Shown here: positions 10,747-21,179 of the stretch, one piece after another | Numbering within the stretch: position 1 is the stretch's first letter | Layout of the letters: each line of letters starts with the position of its first letter | Assembly: GCA_002077045.2 (NCBI GenBank) | Contig: KZ111141.1 | Coordinates: 1,557,757 to 1,621,756 of the forward strand | Length of the DNA: 64,000 nucleotides | Direction of reading: 5' to 3' | From: Rachicladosporium sp. CCFEE 5018 | Taxonomy: Eukaryota > Ascomycota > Dothideomycetes > Cladosporiales > Cladosporiaceae | The notes under the pieces: model-generated | Told to the model about the DNA's origin: nothing | Seen by the model: only the letters and a program-made list of their open reading frames with translations | Databases searched by the model: none | Program-made: the position numbers and the translations under genes

Positions 10747-11882
10747 GTTGATGTTGTTCTTGCGGCACCTCAATGGTGAGGGTGAATGTCGACGGCGGTG
10801 AGGAACATGTGAATCTGCGCGCTCAATGCCGCGCTGAAGACCGCGCCTGATGATCGCCGTTGTTCATGTGTGTCATTCGCGTGCCTTTGCCTTTGATCCG
10901 TCCAAACGCGTGGGTCCGGCCGTTCACGCGGTCAAGTGCACGTAGCCGTTCAGTGTTGGTTCAGTCTCCACCTAGTCCACTGTGCCTCGCTCTTTCCTCT
11001 CCATGCTCGTCGATGCTACTGTCGCTGGAAACACTGAATGCACAAGTGCAGTCAAGACATGCGCACATTCTCAGCACTTACGGCAATGAGACGGCGCATC
11101 CCATCACCCAAAACAAAACTTCAGCGCTCGACAGTTGACACCTCAAGCCCAAACCAAACTCTATCACAATTTCCATGGCGGCGGTTCAAGCGGATGTTGT
11201 TTCCCCGTCTGTCGGGAACGCACGCGAAGGGCGCTACTGCCTTTCTAGCGTCAGGTACGAGCTCCAAAACACTGGAAGTAGCCAATAAGAGAATTCAGAG
11301 TTCACGCCCCCTGCGTTTGTTCTGCACGGCCCACGGTGTATCACATATGCCGAGAGAACGTGCGAGCGAATGATGGCTGGGGGAGTGTTGGCGAGGCAGC
11401 GTAGTGAACGCCTCGTCGTGAAGTCATGTTGAATTCGGTCATGGCGAGACGATGAAGGACCGCGACTTGAAGAACATCGTGAGGGCGAGGTCGAAGGGGA
11501 GACAGTGTGAACCTCTGACACGCATGGTTGACGCTAGAACACGCACTGCATCATGCATGCAACGTGACAAAACTGCAGAAGTGCATGCCCGCATGCATGT
11601 CGCAGGACCGGGTTTGAATTGAACGGCTTCGCAACGGTTTCCTTGGTATGCCGCTACACCCCCGGTCTGGTGCACCCGACTAGCCACTGGTGCCGACGAT
11701 AAGCAATGCACATGCGGCAGACATTGAGTGCACAGAATGGAACATACTCCGTACATGGTGTGAGTCCAAGTGCGAGACAACAGCGAGCGGATCCCCGTAC
11801 ATGTAGCTACCAATCGATACCGCTTCCCAAAGTCCGTCTTCGTCCTGCCACGTATGTCGAGAGCGATGATTAAAAGCGTTCG
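10747..11882. other. Intergenic spacer
   Basis: 1.1 kb between two minus-strand genes. No supported coding or RNA feature. It is expected to hold the promoter of the Cnn_1N gene. Confidence 0.4.
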
Positions 11883-14800
11883 TTAATGAGCCACCCCCTC
11901 CCTCCAAGCGTCAATATTAGCCCTCTGCTGCGGACTCATCTGCTCCTCCGCCATCCCAAACGCAATCCCCATAGGCAAACCCATAGCCGGATTCCAGCCC
12001 ATGCCTCCGTTCCAGACCTGCTGTCCCATACCCATCTGTCCGTACTGCGGCATGCCAGCGTAAGGGTACGCTGCTGGAGTTGGCGGCAGCCCCATCAAGG
12101 CGTTGTAAGCTAGAGGATTCATTTGCGGCTGAGCTTGCTGGGAAGTATAGGAGGCGTAGGGGTTGTGTTGGGGGTACGGCTGCTGGAAGCCGAGGCCGGA
12201 GGGGCTGCTGAATAAGGGTTGTGCGCTTGCGCCTAGGGATGCGCCTGGTGGTGCTATGCCGGGCAAGCCGTTCGCGGCTCTCTGTCGTTCGAGGAGGGAT
12301 CTGTCAAGCCCGTAGGAGGAGCTGCGCTGGTTCGTTTCCAGCAGCTGCCGCTTGGCAGTAGCTTGCTGCTTCACAGATGTGTCCAGCAAACTCCCCTTGA
12401 CCGGCTCCTTGCGATCTGTGACTCTGCGGGTGGGCGTGGGGCCGATAGGGTGCGAGGAGAGAAGGTTGGCCATCGAGTTTGAGGTGTACAGCGAACGACG
12501 CTTTTCTGTTGCGCCGGCTGTGGCTGCAGGATCGGACGCATTGCGTGTGGCGCCTTCACGTTGCAGACGGGCACGACGCTGGGCTAGAGTCTCGTCTGCC
12601 AATGCCTCGGGTGTGGGAGGAGGTTTGATGCCAGATTTGTCATTCCCAGTTAAGCCATCGAATTGGCTCAGCACGTCTGCCGAGAAGGTGCTGACGGGTC
12701 GTTCTCCATCTTTCGGCGCAAGATCGCTGATAGCAATATCGAGTTCCTGCTTGGTGCGCAGGCGTCGGAGTCTCTGAGCAAGTGTCTCGCCTTCGTTCTC
12801 GTCTGCATCTTCGTCGCCGGCGAGGTTGAGCTGGCTCATGCCACGCTTGTCCGGACTTCGATCTCGCGTGCGAGGAAGTGACAATGCCGGTCCACCCTTC
12901 AGTCTGCTTCGACGCGAGCTCAACGGCTCGTTGTCCTCCATCTGCCGCTTCTCCATCAATCCAAGCGGGCGGTCCCAGTCGCGCTCATCGCCCATGGCGC
13001 GGTTGGCAAGTCCGTTCTTGCTAGGAAACAGGATGCCCAGCGGCACATCGTCCTCCTCGGCCTCATCAGCAGCATGCTGCAGCGTACTTGGATCCTCCCA
13101 CGCAAGCGCGATGCGAGACCGCTGCCGCTTGCGCTTCTCAATGTCAGCCACGGCATCGAGCTGCAGTAACGTGCTGTGCATGCCGTTCGGAAACGCGGTG
13201 ACAGCCGTGCGGTTCCTTGACTTCTGCTGCGCTTTCCTTACCTGCAGCTCAGCAAGCAAAGTAGATGGCTGCACGAATCCAGCATTTTCGGGATCGTACT
13301 CTTCCTCTTCCTCTTGCTCCGGACCGATGAAGTCTTGCTCATCCTCTTCTCCATCCACGAGCAAGGCGCCGCTCCCTGCGGTGACAGGTCTTGACCCACT
13401 CGCATGACGGCTGCCACCCAGTATCCCGTCCTCGAACTCCAGCTCGTCAGCCGGTGTCTGCGGCAGAGGTATACTCTCAGGTCTGTCCAATTCCCCAGCG
13501 AAGCTCAACACACTCTTCCTTTTCTTCAACTTATTTCCACCCTCATTGAAGTCCATCAATGTGCTCGTCCGGCTTCCGCGCCTCCCTAATCCATTGCTTT
13601 CGCTTGTCCCCCTTAGCAGCATCCCCAGACTGCTGCGTCTCCGTACCAATACTGGCTCAGGGAACGGTGCGTTAGTGGCCTTCTGGATCAAAGTGTTTGT
13701 GCTGCGTCGTGCAATACGCTCAGGAGCGTAAACGGTGCTCCGCACATCACCCGCGAAAGGGTGGTCGGTAAAAGCACTGACCGGTGCCGTCACTGAAGCT
13801 GCAAGGATGTTGTCCAGTGTAGCTACTGCCGACTCTTGCATGATCGACACGTCTTGAGGCTGCGACTGGTGCTCGAAGAAGACACTTGCTCGCAGCTGAG
13901 GCGGGAGGTTCTGGAAGTTCATCATGCTCATCCGCTCGTTCAGTGGGGCTCTCGCAGAGTCACCTTGCGAGCTGGAGCCGGTCCGGCGATGCTCGGGGTT
14001 GTCAAAGGTGGTCTGACTGAGCCATGCGGCTGAGTTCCTTGCTTCCGCTGGTATCTGGCTCAATACCTGTGTTCGTCTTTGTGCCTGCACATTTGCTGAC
14101 GGAAGCTGAGACAGCCGCTTAGGCAGATTCAGCATCCGTGGTACAGGGGCGGGGTAATAGACCATGTTCTCGTCCGGCAGAGGCGTGGCATAGGACATCG
14201 GGCGAGACTGAGGCACGCGAAGCATAGAGGGTGGCCGCATTGAAAGGGCACCAGAAGACTTACGCATCGACATTCGGCGGATCTCATTGCCCTCATCGTC
14301 CAGTTGTATGTAGTCTTGCCGTTCTGGTGAGAAATGAACGCCATCGAAGTTCTTGAACGCGGACTGGGCTTCGCGGTAGGTGTCCTGTGAATGTGGGCGA
14401 TCGATTTGTGCGCCGTCGCCGGAGGTGTGCATATCCCGGGTGGTGTCGCCAAAGTCGAAGCCCGGCGCACCGTTGCCGTGTGCCGGTGGTGTTGGCGGTA
14501 CATCCGCAAGCTGCTCTTGAATCTGCCCGGCAATCTGATCGTATCGCTTCGCGAAGCTGCTCTCTGAGGTATGTGAAGCACGTGACGCTTGCGAAACGTG
14601 CCTCGAAGGTGTCTGCTCTCCCGTAACCTCTGGCGAGGATTCCACCGCCGATGTGTCCACGAGTCTCCCCGTTTGCACAGACTGTGGCATCTGAGTAGCC
14701 AGTCTCGATCCAGTCGACGGCTTCCTATGCGTCGAAGTGTGCCGACTCCAGCTCTCATGGCTCCTCACACTTCCGACGGGGCTTCCCACATACCCTCCCG

Positions 14801-15128
14801 GCGAGAACCCACCCTGCCTCGCCACCCCGTTGAGATCGACAACATTACTGCTCCCCCGACTCCTACTCGCCTCGAGTGGTGCAGTCCTCCCAGCAATCAC
14901 ATCCCCCTGATGCGAACTCTGGATGCTGTTTTGCCGGCTCCGCAATTTCTCAGCGTCGTTCAGACGCCGAATTTCCTCCCCAATATCACTCCCATCTTCG
15001 CTCATCTTTTCGGCAGACTGCTCAAGACGTGTAATGTTGGTGATGTAGGCGCCATTGCGGAAAGACAGTTCGCGTGTAGGCGTCGGGACGCTAACTGGGG
15101 TTGCCGCAGCGGATGATGACTTGCGCAT
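11883..15128 (-). CDS. Large fungal low-complexity protein of unknown function
   Basis: A single open frame of 1081 residues from the ATG at 15126-15128. I recognise no enzymatic domain. The N-terminus has an ordered-looking motif ELSFRNGAYITNITRLEQSA, then DIGEEIRRLND, typical of a conserved fungal protein family without known role. The middle is Ser/Arg-rich and acidic in places (EEEEEYDPENAG, EDEDADENEGE). Two related short helices occur: GETLAQRLRRLRTKQ (12751-12795) and DETLAQRRARLQREG (12549-12595). The C-terminus is Gln/Pro/Gly/Met-rich and ends near QMSPQQRANIDAW. It is probably a cytosolic or cortical scaffold; that is only a guess from composition. Confidence 0.75.
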   Translation of the reverse strand: MRKSSSAAATPVSVPTPTRELSFRNGAYITNITRLEQSAEKMSEDGSDIGEEIRRLNDAEKLRSRQNSIQSSHQGDVIAGRTAPLEASRSRGSSNVVDLNGVARQGGFSPGGYVGSPVGSVRSHESWSRHTSTHRKPSTGSRLATQMPQSVQTGRLVDTSAVESSPEVTGEQTPSRHVSQASRASHTSESSFAKRYDQIAGQIQEQLADVPPTPPAHGNGAPGFDFGDTTRDMHTSGDGAQIDRPHSQDTYREAQSAFKNFDGVHFSPERQDYIQLDDEGNEIRRMSMRKSSGALSMRPPSMLRVPQSRPMSYATPLPDENMVYYPAPVPRMLNLPKRLSQLPSANVQAQRRTQVLSQIPAEARNSAAWLSQTTFDNPEHRRTGSSSQGDSARAPLNERMSMMNFQNLPPQLRASVFFEHQSQPQDVSIMQESAVATLDNILAASVTAPVSAFTDHPFAGDVRSTVYAPERIARRSTNTLIQKATNAPFPEPVLVRRRSSLGMLLRGTSESNGLGRRGSRTSTLMDFNEGGNKLKKRKSVLSFAGELDRPESIPLPQTPADELEFEDGILGGSRHASGSRPVTAGSGALLVDGEEDEQDFIGPEQEEEEEYDPENAGFVQPSTLLAELQVRKAQQKSRNRTAVTAFPNGMHSTLLQLDAVADIEKRKRQRSRIALAWEDPSTLQHAADEAEEDDVPLGILFPSKNGLANRAMGDERDWDRPLGLMEKRQMEDNEPLSSRRSRLKGGPALSLPRTRDRSPDKRGMSQLNLAGDEDADENEGETLAQRLRRLRTKQELDIAISDLAPKDGERPVSTFSADVLSQFDGLTGNDKSGIKPPPTPEALADETLAQRRARLQREGATRNASDPAATAGATEKRRSLYTSNSMANLLSSHPIGPTPTRRVTDRKEPVKGSLLDTSVKQQATAKRQLLETNQRSSSYGLDRSLLERQRAANGLPGIAPPGASLGASAQPLFSSPSGLGFQQPYPQHNPYASYTSQQAQPQMNPLAYNALMGLPPTPAAYPYAGMPQYGQMGMGQQVWNGGMGWNPAMGLPMGIAFGMAEEQMSPQQRANIDAWREGVAH

Positions 15129-16362
15129 CGCGTAATTGGCCGAGTGACACGCGTGGCTATTTGGGTGAGCCGTGTGCTGGCTTCCTCACCCCGTGAACGC
15201 AGTCAATATTGACCGCTGCAAAGCAACACGATGGTCAATCGAGGTGAGGGGAAACATGGCTGTGGGGGAAGACAGAGGGCTGCGACTGCTATGTAACATG
15301 CCGGCAAGGGCATGCACTCTTTGGCTTTCCGAGGAGCGACAGCTGAAGGCGAGCCAACAGGCATTGGCCATTCTGTGACACGCGACTCAAGACTCACCCT
15401 GGTAGCAGATCAATCCCTTGCTGTGTTGCGCCTATCAGATACCGCGCACGGTCAAATACCGCCGTATCTTACTGCTATCTGTGTGCGACAGGTCAAATGT
15501 TCCACCGTAAATCATTGTAGGGCAGAAGCGTGCCGTGCAACCTGCAACTGGAAGCGACTGCCGCTGCCTCATTTCGGACTTCATATTCGGATGTCGAGAT
15601 TACTAGCACGATCAGGTCTGATTGCTCCACTGAAAGATAAGACTGCCAGGGTATACTGCGAAGGGGCGGTGTTTTTGCGGCTGGAATCTATTTTACTGTG
15701 GCAGAATAAGGTTCACCTTAGCGGACCTTATCCCGAAGCCTTTGGCTTGACCTTACGCGAAGCTGTGATCTTGACACTGTGAGGCTGTTGATGCAGGGCT
15801 TGGCGGCACCGATAGTAGCAGCGTCGGAGCACTGGGAGAGCCGGTAAAACATGCTAGACCATGAGGGGCCTTCGCAAAGATGCAGCTTCCCAGCGCCCGG
15901 GCTGTGTCAAAGCTCACGATGGGCGAGCCGCTTAGCTACGCGTGGTCGAGGTCAGCGATGGCAGCTTCTTTAGTACCTAGATTACTCTTCGAGGAGATCT
16001 ACATGAGGTGAGGCGACCGAGTCGAGAGGCATCTCACCCAAGGATGAGGGACAGAAGAGCAATTGGAAGCAGACAACTGGTCTGGTTCCGCTCCTTCGCT
16101 CGCTGTGCACGAGCTGCCACATGACTGCTGCGCAACACAATCGAACATGAAGCGAGGAAACCATGCGATGAAGATGACACTGTAGCGAATCAGAGATGCC
16201 TTTGAACACATGACGACACCGATACGCCGCACGCTTGCATTGAGGTAAGTCAGACCATTTCACACTTTGCACGCTCAGCAGCCACGAGATTCCCTCACAC
16301 AAGATCGCCGAGTGCAGGTGCGTTTCTCACTCTCACGCTCCTTCGCGGGCCGGATCTTCCAG
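15129..16362. other. Intergenic spacer
   Basis: 1.2 kb between divergently transcribed genes. A 156-codon open frame at 15312-15782 has no domain signal and uneven composition, so I treat it as chance. No repeat ends or RNA genes seen. Confidence 0.4.
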
Positions 16363-17530
16363 ATGTCTTCCCCAGAACATTCGGATGAAAATCAACCGGA
16401 CCCTCAACAACTCTGCGCAGAACACCGATCAGGTCGTCAAACTCGCTGCAAGATATGTGCTATCGAAGATCCGGCGTTTCGCAAGGCCGTAGCTGCGGAT
16501 CAACAGGTACCGAGTGCCCCGTCCGATATTCGGAATCGAGTTCGCGAGCACGTCAACGACCCTGATCCCTCAATCGCTTTGGACGCCCTGGTTGAGTCTG
16601 GACTTGACGTCAGAACGAATGGCCATTGCGCCTTACAGTACGCGATCCTCCACCAAATGCTAAGATATCGATGTCTCACGAGGTCGCAGGGACTTTGCAG
16701 ACTCCCCAAGGATACTCTGTTGGCTGTTAGAACAAGGCATCGATGCTAATCGTACGGACCACGATCGAGAGGAGAGCGGTAGCTACTTATACGGACCGAT
16801 CGAGCACTCCCTGAAGGTCCTGAACAACATCGGAGCTACAGGAAATATTGAGCTCTTCGATCACGTAGTAGCTCGCGGAGCGGACCCTCTGCGTAGTCTC
16901 GCGCTTCACTCCGTCTCCAGATGCAAGGATCCCGAGAAGACTGTTGCCATGATAGACCACCTCGTAGACGTCCATCACATGGACGTGAACTTCGATAATG
17001 AATCGCTTAGAGACTACTTCCACGACGCACCTGACTCTGGTGGCCCGCTGCATGCCGCGATTCACCACCAAAACCTTGTGGCTGTCCAGCACTTGCTGAA
17101 GCGCGGCGCGAACGCGAACGGGATCAAGCGATGGCAAGACGCTTACGGTATCACTGGCTGGATCGATTGTGGCGTTCTATACAATGCGATCGTAGGGCAC
17201 TACAACTCCCCTGGTCCGATGTTGTCCGCGCTTGAGCCACTACTTGACGCAGGCGTGAGTATTGACACTGCATTGAGCTACGCTGTAGAACTTAACAGAG
17301 TGGATGCTGCCAGATTGTGTCTGGCGAGAGGCGTTGATCCGACTGCCGCAATCAAGGTAGTAGATGATCGCGAGGCTCGCAGATTAGCTAGAACGCCTGA
17401 AGGTGAGGACGAGGCCATGTGGGAGCTCGAGGAAAGTGAGCTCGAGCATGATTCGGAGGCCGCGGAGAGGAGGAGGGAGATGAACGAGTTAATGAAAACG
17501 CTGAGGCAGAGGCACCACGAGCAGCGCTAA
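16363..17530 (+). CDS. Ankyrin-repeat protein
   Basis: Two exons: 16363-16637 and 16690-17530, joined over a 52-nt intron (GTACGC...GCAG) that restores the frame; product 371 residues. Ankyrin-type units follow each other: ALDALVESGLDVRTNGH, ILCWLLEQGIDANRTDH, ELFDHVVARGADPLRSLALH, GPLHAAIHHQNLVAVQHLL-KRGANANG, PLLDAGVSIDTALSYAV and AARLCLARGVDPTAA. The N-terminus has a short Cys/His cluster (LCAEHRSG...CKIC). The C-terminus is a charged helix (residues about 315-371). A start at 16267 with 32 extra residues is possible. Ankyrin stacks bind proteins; the partner is unknown. It sits next to two related unknown proteins on the other strand. Confidence 0.8.
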
Positions 17531-17830
17531 ATTCGTTGGTCGCACTCTATCGTCACTTTCTAAGACTTCTGGATACTACCGGTGCTTACATTGATCAGTC
17601 CACGACAGTCTGTCAGACAGAGGGCGCCACCGAGAGCAAGTACAGTGCACATGCTACATCGTGTGCGTCGGATCAGGGTCTCACTCGTTCGACAGAGGGA
17701 TTTCACTGCTACCGCGAGACCTATGAATGCCTAAGTACAATGGAGATCTGCATCAGGCGCAAGTCCTCTTCGGGGATACCGCACTACAGGCTCCCGCCGC
17801 GCTCTCTGCCTGTTGATCCTCGCCAGTTCT

Positions 17831-18574
17831 CTACGAATCTACAGAATCTGCTGCGGTCCCGGTATTGAAACAAGAACACGAGTCTTTTTCTCTTCTCGGC
17901 TCATTCTGCCCATATCGTAGCTCCTCGAGCTGCGATGGGTCCTCTACGAATTCAGCGCCGTACTCCGTCATGACCTGAATTCTCTCGTCCATGCTCATCG
18001 CATAATCCAGCCGACAAAAGTCTTTCGGCTTCTGCCAGTCGTTGTCGTGCCGCAAGATCCAAACTCCAATACCATCAGATGGCCAGCCAAAGGTAAGCAC
18101 CTTAATGTTCTTCTCGCGCTCGATCTCGCCCTCTGACTCCTCTTCATCACTGGAATCGCCGTATTTCCCACGGCTATGCCATCTATGCCACGCAGTCTCG
18201 GTTCGCCACCATACCGCTCCGAGACGTCTCAATAGGTCGCAGAACGAGTCTTCTGCTACTGCGTCTTCGGCGCGATCACTGGAGACCAGACGCGGGATTC
18301 CTAGGAACAGCATATCGACCAAGTTTGCCTTGTCTATGATGAGGACACCACCGGTGGAAGGATGGCCATGGATGCGGCATTGTCCTATGCGGTAGAACAC
18401 AGTGCGTTGATTCGGAGGCTGGAGTGCGTAGATGGTAGTGTTGTCGCCCAGTGTACACCGGACGTCGGAGTCGAAATCTTCTGATGAACTCGAGTCTTCG
18501 GACTCGGGTTCAGAGTTCTCACGACGTCTGGGCAACTGCCATGTGGCATGGTGGGTCTGATGCGGCGGATACAT
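17831..18574 (-). CDS. Fungal protein of unknown function, paralogue 1
   Basis: 247 residues from the ATG at 18572-18574. The head is His/Pro/Arg-rich with an acidic Ser tract (about residues 20-40). The core contains HGHPSTGGVLIID, DSFCDLLRRLGAVWW, LTFGWPSDGIGVWILR and the end block AMSMDERIQVMTEYGAEFVEDP. The same blocks in the same order occur in the neighbour at 18999-19793 (GYPSSGGILVIY, DEFCDRMRRIGAGWW, LVFGWPEDGSGVWVLR, GMNMSEKIHTMRSFGAEYVEEA), so the two arose by duplication. I do not recognise the family. The frame is open further 5' to 18904, but those residues have no counterpart in the paralogue. The C-terminus adds a Cys-containing tail. Confidence 0.7.
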   Translation of the reverse strand: MYPPHQTHHATWQLPRRRENSEPESEDSSSSEDFDSDVRCTLGDNTTIYALQPPNQRTVFYRIGQCRIHGHPSTGGVLIIDKANLVDMLFLGIPRLVSSDRAEDAVAEDSFCDLLRRLGAVWWRTETAWHRWHSRGKYGDSSDEEESEGEIEREKNIKVLTFGWPSDGIGVWILRHDNDWQKPKDFCRLDYAMSMDERIQVMTEYGAEFVEDPSQLEELRYGQNEPRREKDSCSCFNTGTAADSVDS

Positions 18575-18998
18575 GGAGGCGATGGAATCTTCGCTGATTA
18601 AAAACAACGAACGAGACCGGTTTGTCAATTGGTAGGCACGGATCTTCCCCGTTGTGATGTATGAGTCACAGTGTGTGTCATACTGCTTCTTCCATGCCAC
18701 TACACCTCTCCACAGAAGCAGAGCCGGGTTAATCTGTCGCGCTGAACCGCAGCCGAGTGTGCGTGCATCGACACGGCTTTGGTTGATCATATATACAAGG
18801 GCAGGGGACCTAGTCATAGGCCAAGATGTCGCCTGTTCACAACGCTTTCCCAGAAGTCTAGAATGCACTTCTGCTGCTATCTTCGTACTCGTACTCGCGG
18901 ACACGCTATGCAGCGTTCATGAGAGATCAGTCAGACGGACTCTTCCTTCTATGTACGTTTGTATCACGCCCTACTTCTCAAAGTGTGTCCGACTGCGG
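18575..18998. other. Spacer between the two paralogues
   Basis: 424 bp with no supported feature other than the likely promoter of paralogue 1 and the 3' end of paralogue 2. Confidence 0.35.
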
Positions 18999-19793
18999 TC
19001 AACTCGCTGCGCCTCGAGTGCTAGCATTGCTTGCTGGTGGGGAGATACCAAACTCTGCCATCCTCGCTTCTTCCACGTACTCAGCACCGAATGAACGCAT
19101 AGTATGAATCTTCTCGGACATATTCATCCCAAAATCAAGCATCCCAAAGTTCCGCGGGACGTCGTCTGGAGCTAGAAACCGCAACACCCATACGCCGGAC
19201 CCATCTTCAGGCCACCCGAAGACCAACTTCTCCTTCTCCTTAGCGGTCTTCTCCCTGAGACCGAACTCGGCCTCCGCCCAATTCGTTTCGCTTGACCACC
19301 AGCCTGCGCCAATCCGGCGCATGCGGTCGCAGAACTCGTCCTCGTCTTTGATATTAGGCGAACTTTGGCAAGGCTCGAAGCGGGAGAGAGACAGATACAG
19401 CAGATCCACTAGAGTTGTGTATATCACAAGAATGCCTCCTGACGATGGGTAGCCAAGGCCTAGACATCCAGTGCGCATAAAAGTCAGTCGCTTCTTGTGC
19501 TTAGGTGGAATCAAAGCCGTCAGGCGAGGGTCGTCCCGGCGGTATGGTTCGCTGAGACGCCATTTACCGCCGTTGTATTAGAGGATGCGTGAATGAGGCT
19601 GCGGTCGATTCATGGGCCCATAATGCGAAGTGATGGGCCATTGATGAGAAGATGTAGCCGCACCATCATTAGGCGGCCTAGCCCGCTGGTGGAATTGCTG
19701 GATGCGCTGCTGGAAGGGCCAGATCGGTGCAAGTTCAGCGCCAGGCATGCTGTTTACGGTCGCCTCGGTCGATGCGTCCCTGCGATTTGACAT
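18999..19793 (-). pseudogene. Paralogue 2 of the unknown protein, interrupted by an in-frame TAA
   Basis: The frame opens at the ATG 19791-19793, reads 71 codons (Gln/Pro-rich head), meets TAA at 19578-19580, then continues in the same frame for 193 more codons to 18999. Homology to paralogue 1 begins only after the stop but upstream of any later ATG (TALIPPKHKKR aligns with YALQPPNQRTV). The next in-frame ATG, at MRTGCLGLGYPSSGG, would lose part of the conserved block. I found no intron that removes the stop while keeping frame. So it is a nonsense-interrupted copy, a stop read-through case or a base error. The conserved core is otherwise intact, suggesting a recent event. Confidence 0.55.
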
Positions 19794-20123
19794 GGTGAGA
19801 ATGATACAGTTGCGCAGAAAGCAGATCTACGGACCGCATTTGGCAGGCGAGTATCGAAATTGGCGCAATATTCTGCGCCGGTCATGAGCATGCCGGTAAT
19901 TTCGCTTCGCGCCTATGCTATGTGATCGTCTGTAGAAGCACTATCGCGAGCGCTGCCGATGTCAAGAGCGTCGTCAAAACCTGAGTCATAGACAGTGATC
20001 CTGTCAGCTCAGCCGCGGCAATGAAGTGCTGCCTCGCGGTGCTGGTGAGATCGATACGGCTTAGATGATGGTACTTCTTACTGCGCCGTGCTCACGCAGC
20101 ACCTAGCGACCACCCAACTTGCA
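19794..20123. other. Intergenic spacer
   Basis: 330 bp with no feature I can support beyond the promoter of paralogue 2. Confidence 0.35.
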
Positions 20124-20737
20124 CTAAGAGACAGGCACCCTCGGTGCCGGCGGCTGCTCGATTCCGCCCTTCAGATACTGTGTCAGACTGATGGCGAACA
20201 GACACCTGTCATCAGCGAGCCGCGCGACGAACTGGAACGTCCAGACGCCGGTGTGAGTGAATGTACTCAAGAGAGACATATCGGCCAGGATATCGTTGAA
20301 TCCATCCGTAGTGAGTTGCTCGACATGCGCCCCGTCCTTGTCGCGAATGGCGATGTGCGCGTCTGGCCGCCACGTTCTTGTCAGTAGCGGTATGATGACT
20401 GTCCATGGCTCGTCGACCTGACCGTCGGCGTATGCTGTGGAAATCGTGATGTCTAGTGTTGCACTTGCCAAGTCTGCGTCTTGTATCTCGCTTCCAGCTG
20501 TTGGGCCAGACTTCTCGATCTGGCCGCGAAGGAGGACAAAGAAGAACGAATCGCTGAATGTGTGGGGTCAGTATCAATCGACAGCGGTGATCAGCGCTGG
20601 GTGTCTCACACGACGATAGGTGTCGGAGCGACCGCTAGACCGTCGATACGGAAATGTTGGTCTTCTCTTCGTATGGGACCGTACGTTGCGTTACTGCCTC
20701 CAGGCACGTTGACTGGCTGTGACCGAGGGTCTGTCAT
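20124..20737 (-). CDS. Hypothetical fungal protein, probably secreted; 5' end unresolved
   Basis: Two exons: 20737-20610 and 20553-20124, with intron 20554-20609 (GTGAGA...CAG), give 185 residues from the ATG at 20735-20737. Blocks include DSFFFVLLRGQIEKSG, AGSEIQDADLASATLDIT, TRTWRPDAHIAIRDKDG and a C-terminal GVWTFQFVARLADDRCLFA followed by SLTQYLKGG. This looks like a family of fungal extracellular beta-rich proteins of unknown role. The frame is open upstream to a possible acceptor near 20794 (residues with FYPGTKACSAYHGG), so a first exon with a signal peptide is probably missing from my model; I could not find it. Function unknown. Confidence 0.5.
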
Positions 20738-21179
20738 TCCGCCGTGGTACGCAGAACAGGCTTTTGTCCCGGGGTAAAATGAATCAGTTACACCTGAAGC
20801 AGAAATATGAATCGAACTGGTAGTAAGCGCGTTGAAATCAGCGTAATATGCTTAGCCGCTTCAATGCATGCAGGTAATCTCGCTTCCCGAGTCGTTCATG
20901 CAAGTATCTGCAAAGGACGAGATTGGTGTCACGACCCATTGCGTCGACTTCACCTTCACCTCTCACCTCCGTTATTCCATGTCCCTACTCGTGCTTGTGC
21001 TACTCTGCCTGCGCTGCGTGAAAGATCGGTTCTTCACTGTACCGCGGAGAGATCGCTTGAGCAATATCAGTCTTGGAAATATCTGCAGCTCTCTGTGGAA
21101 GCTCGACTGAGATTCTTCTTCTAGCTGTGCAATCGATGAACACTGAGGTAGACACTTCTTGTCACGAAGCCCACCGCAC
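20738..21179. other. Spacer, likely contains the missing 5' exon of the 20.1-kb gene
   Basis: 442 bp. The part nearest 20738-20793 is open in the frame of the adjacent gene. No signal-peptide exon could be recognised in the rest. Confidence 0.3.

Noticed and set aside
15312..15782. 156-codon open frame in the 15-16 kb spacer
   Set aside because: No recognisable blocks, odd composition and no start context; treated as chance.
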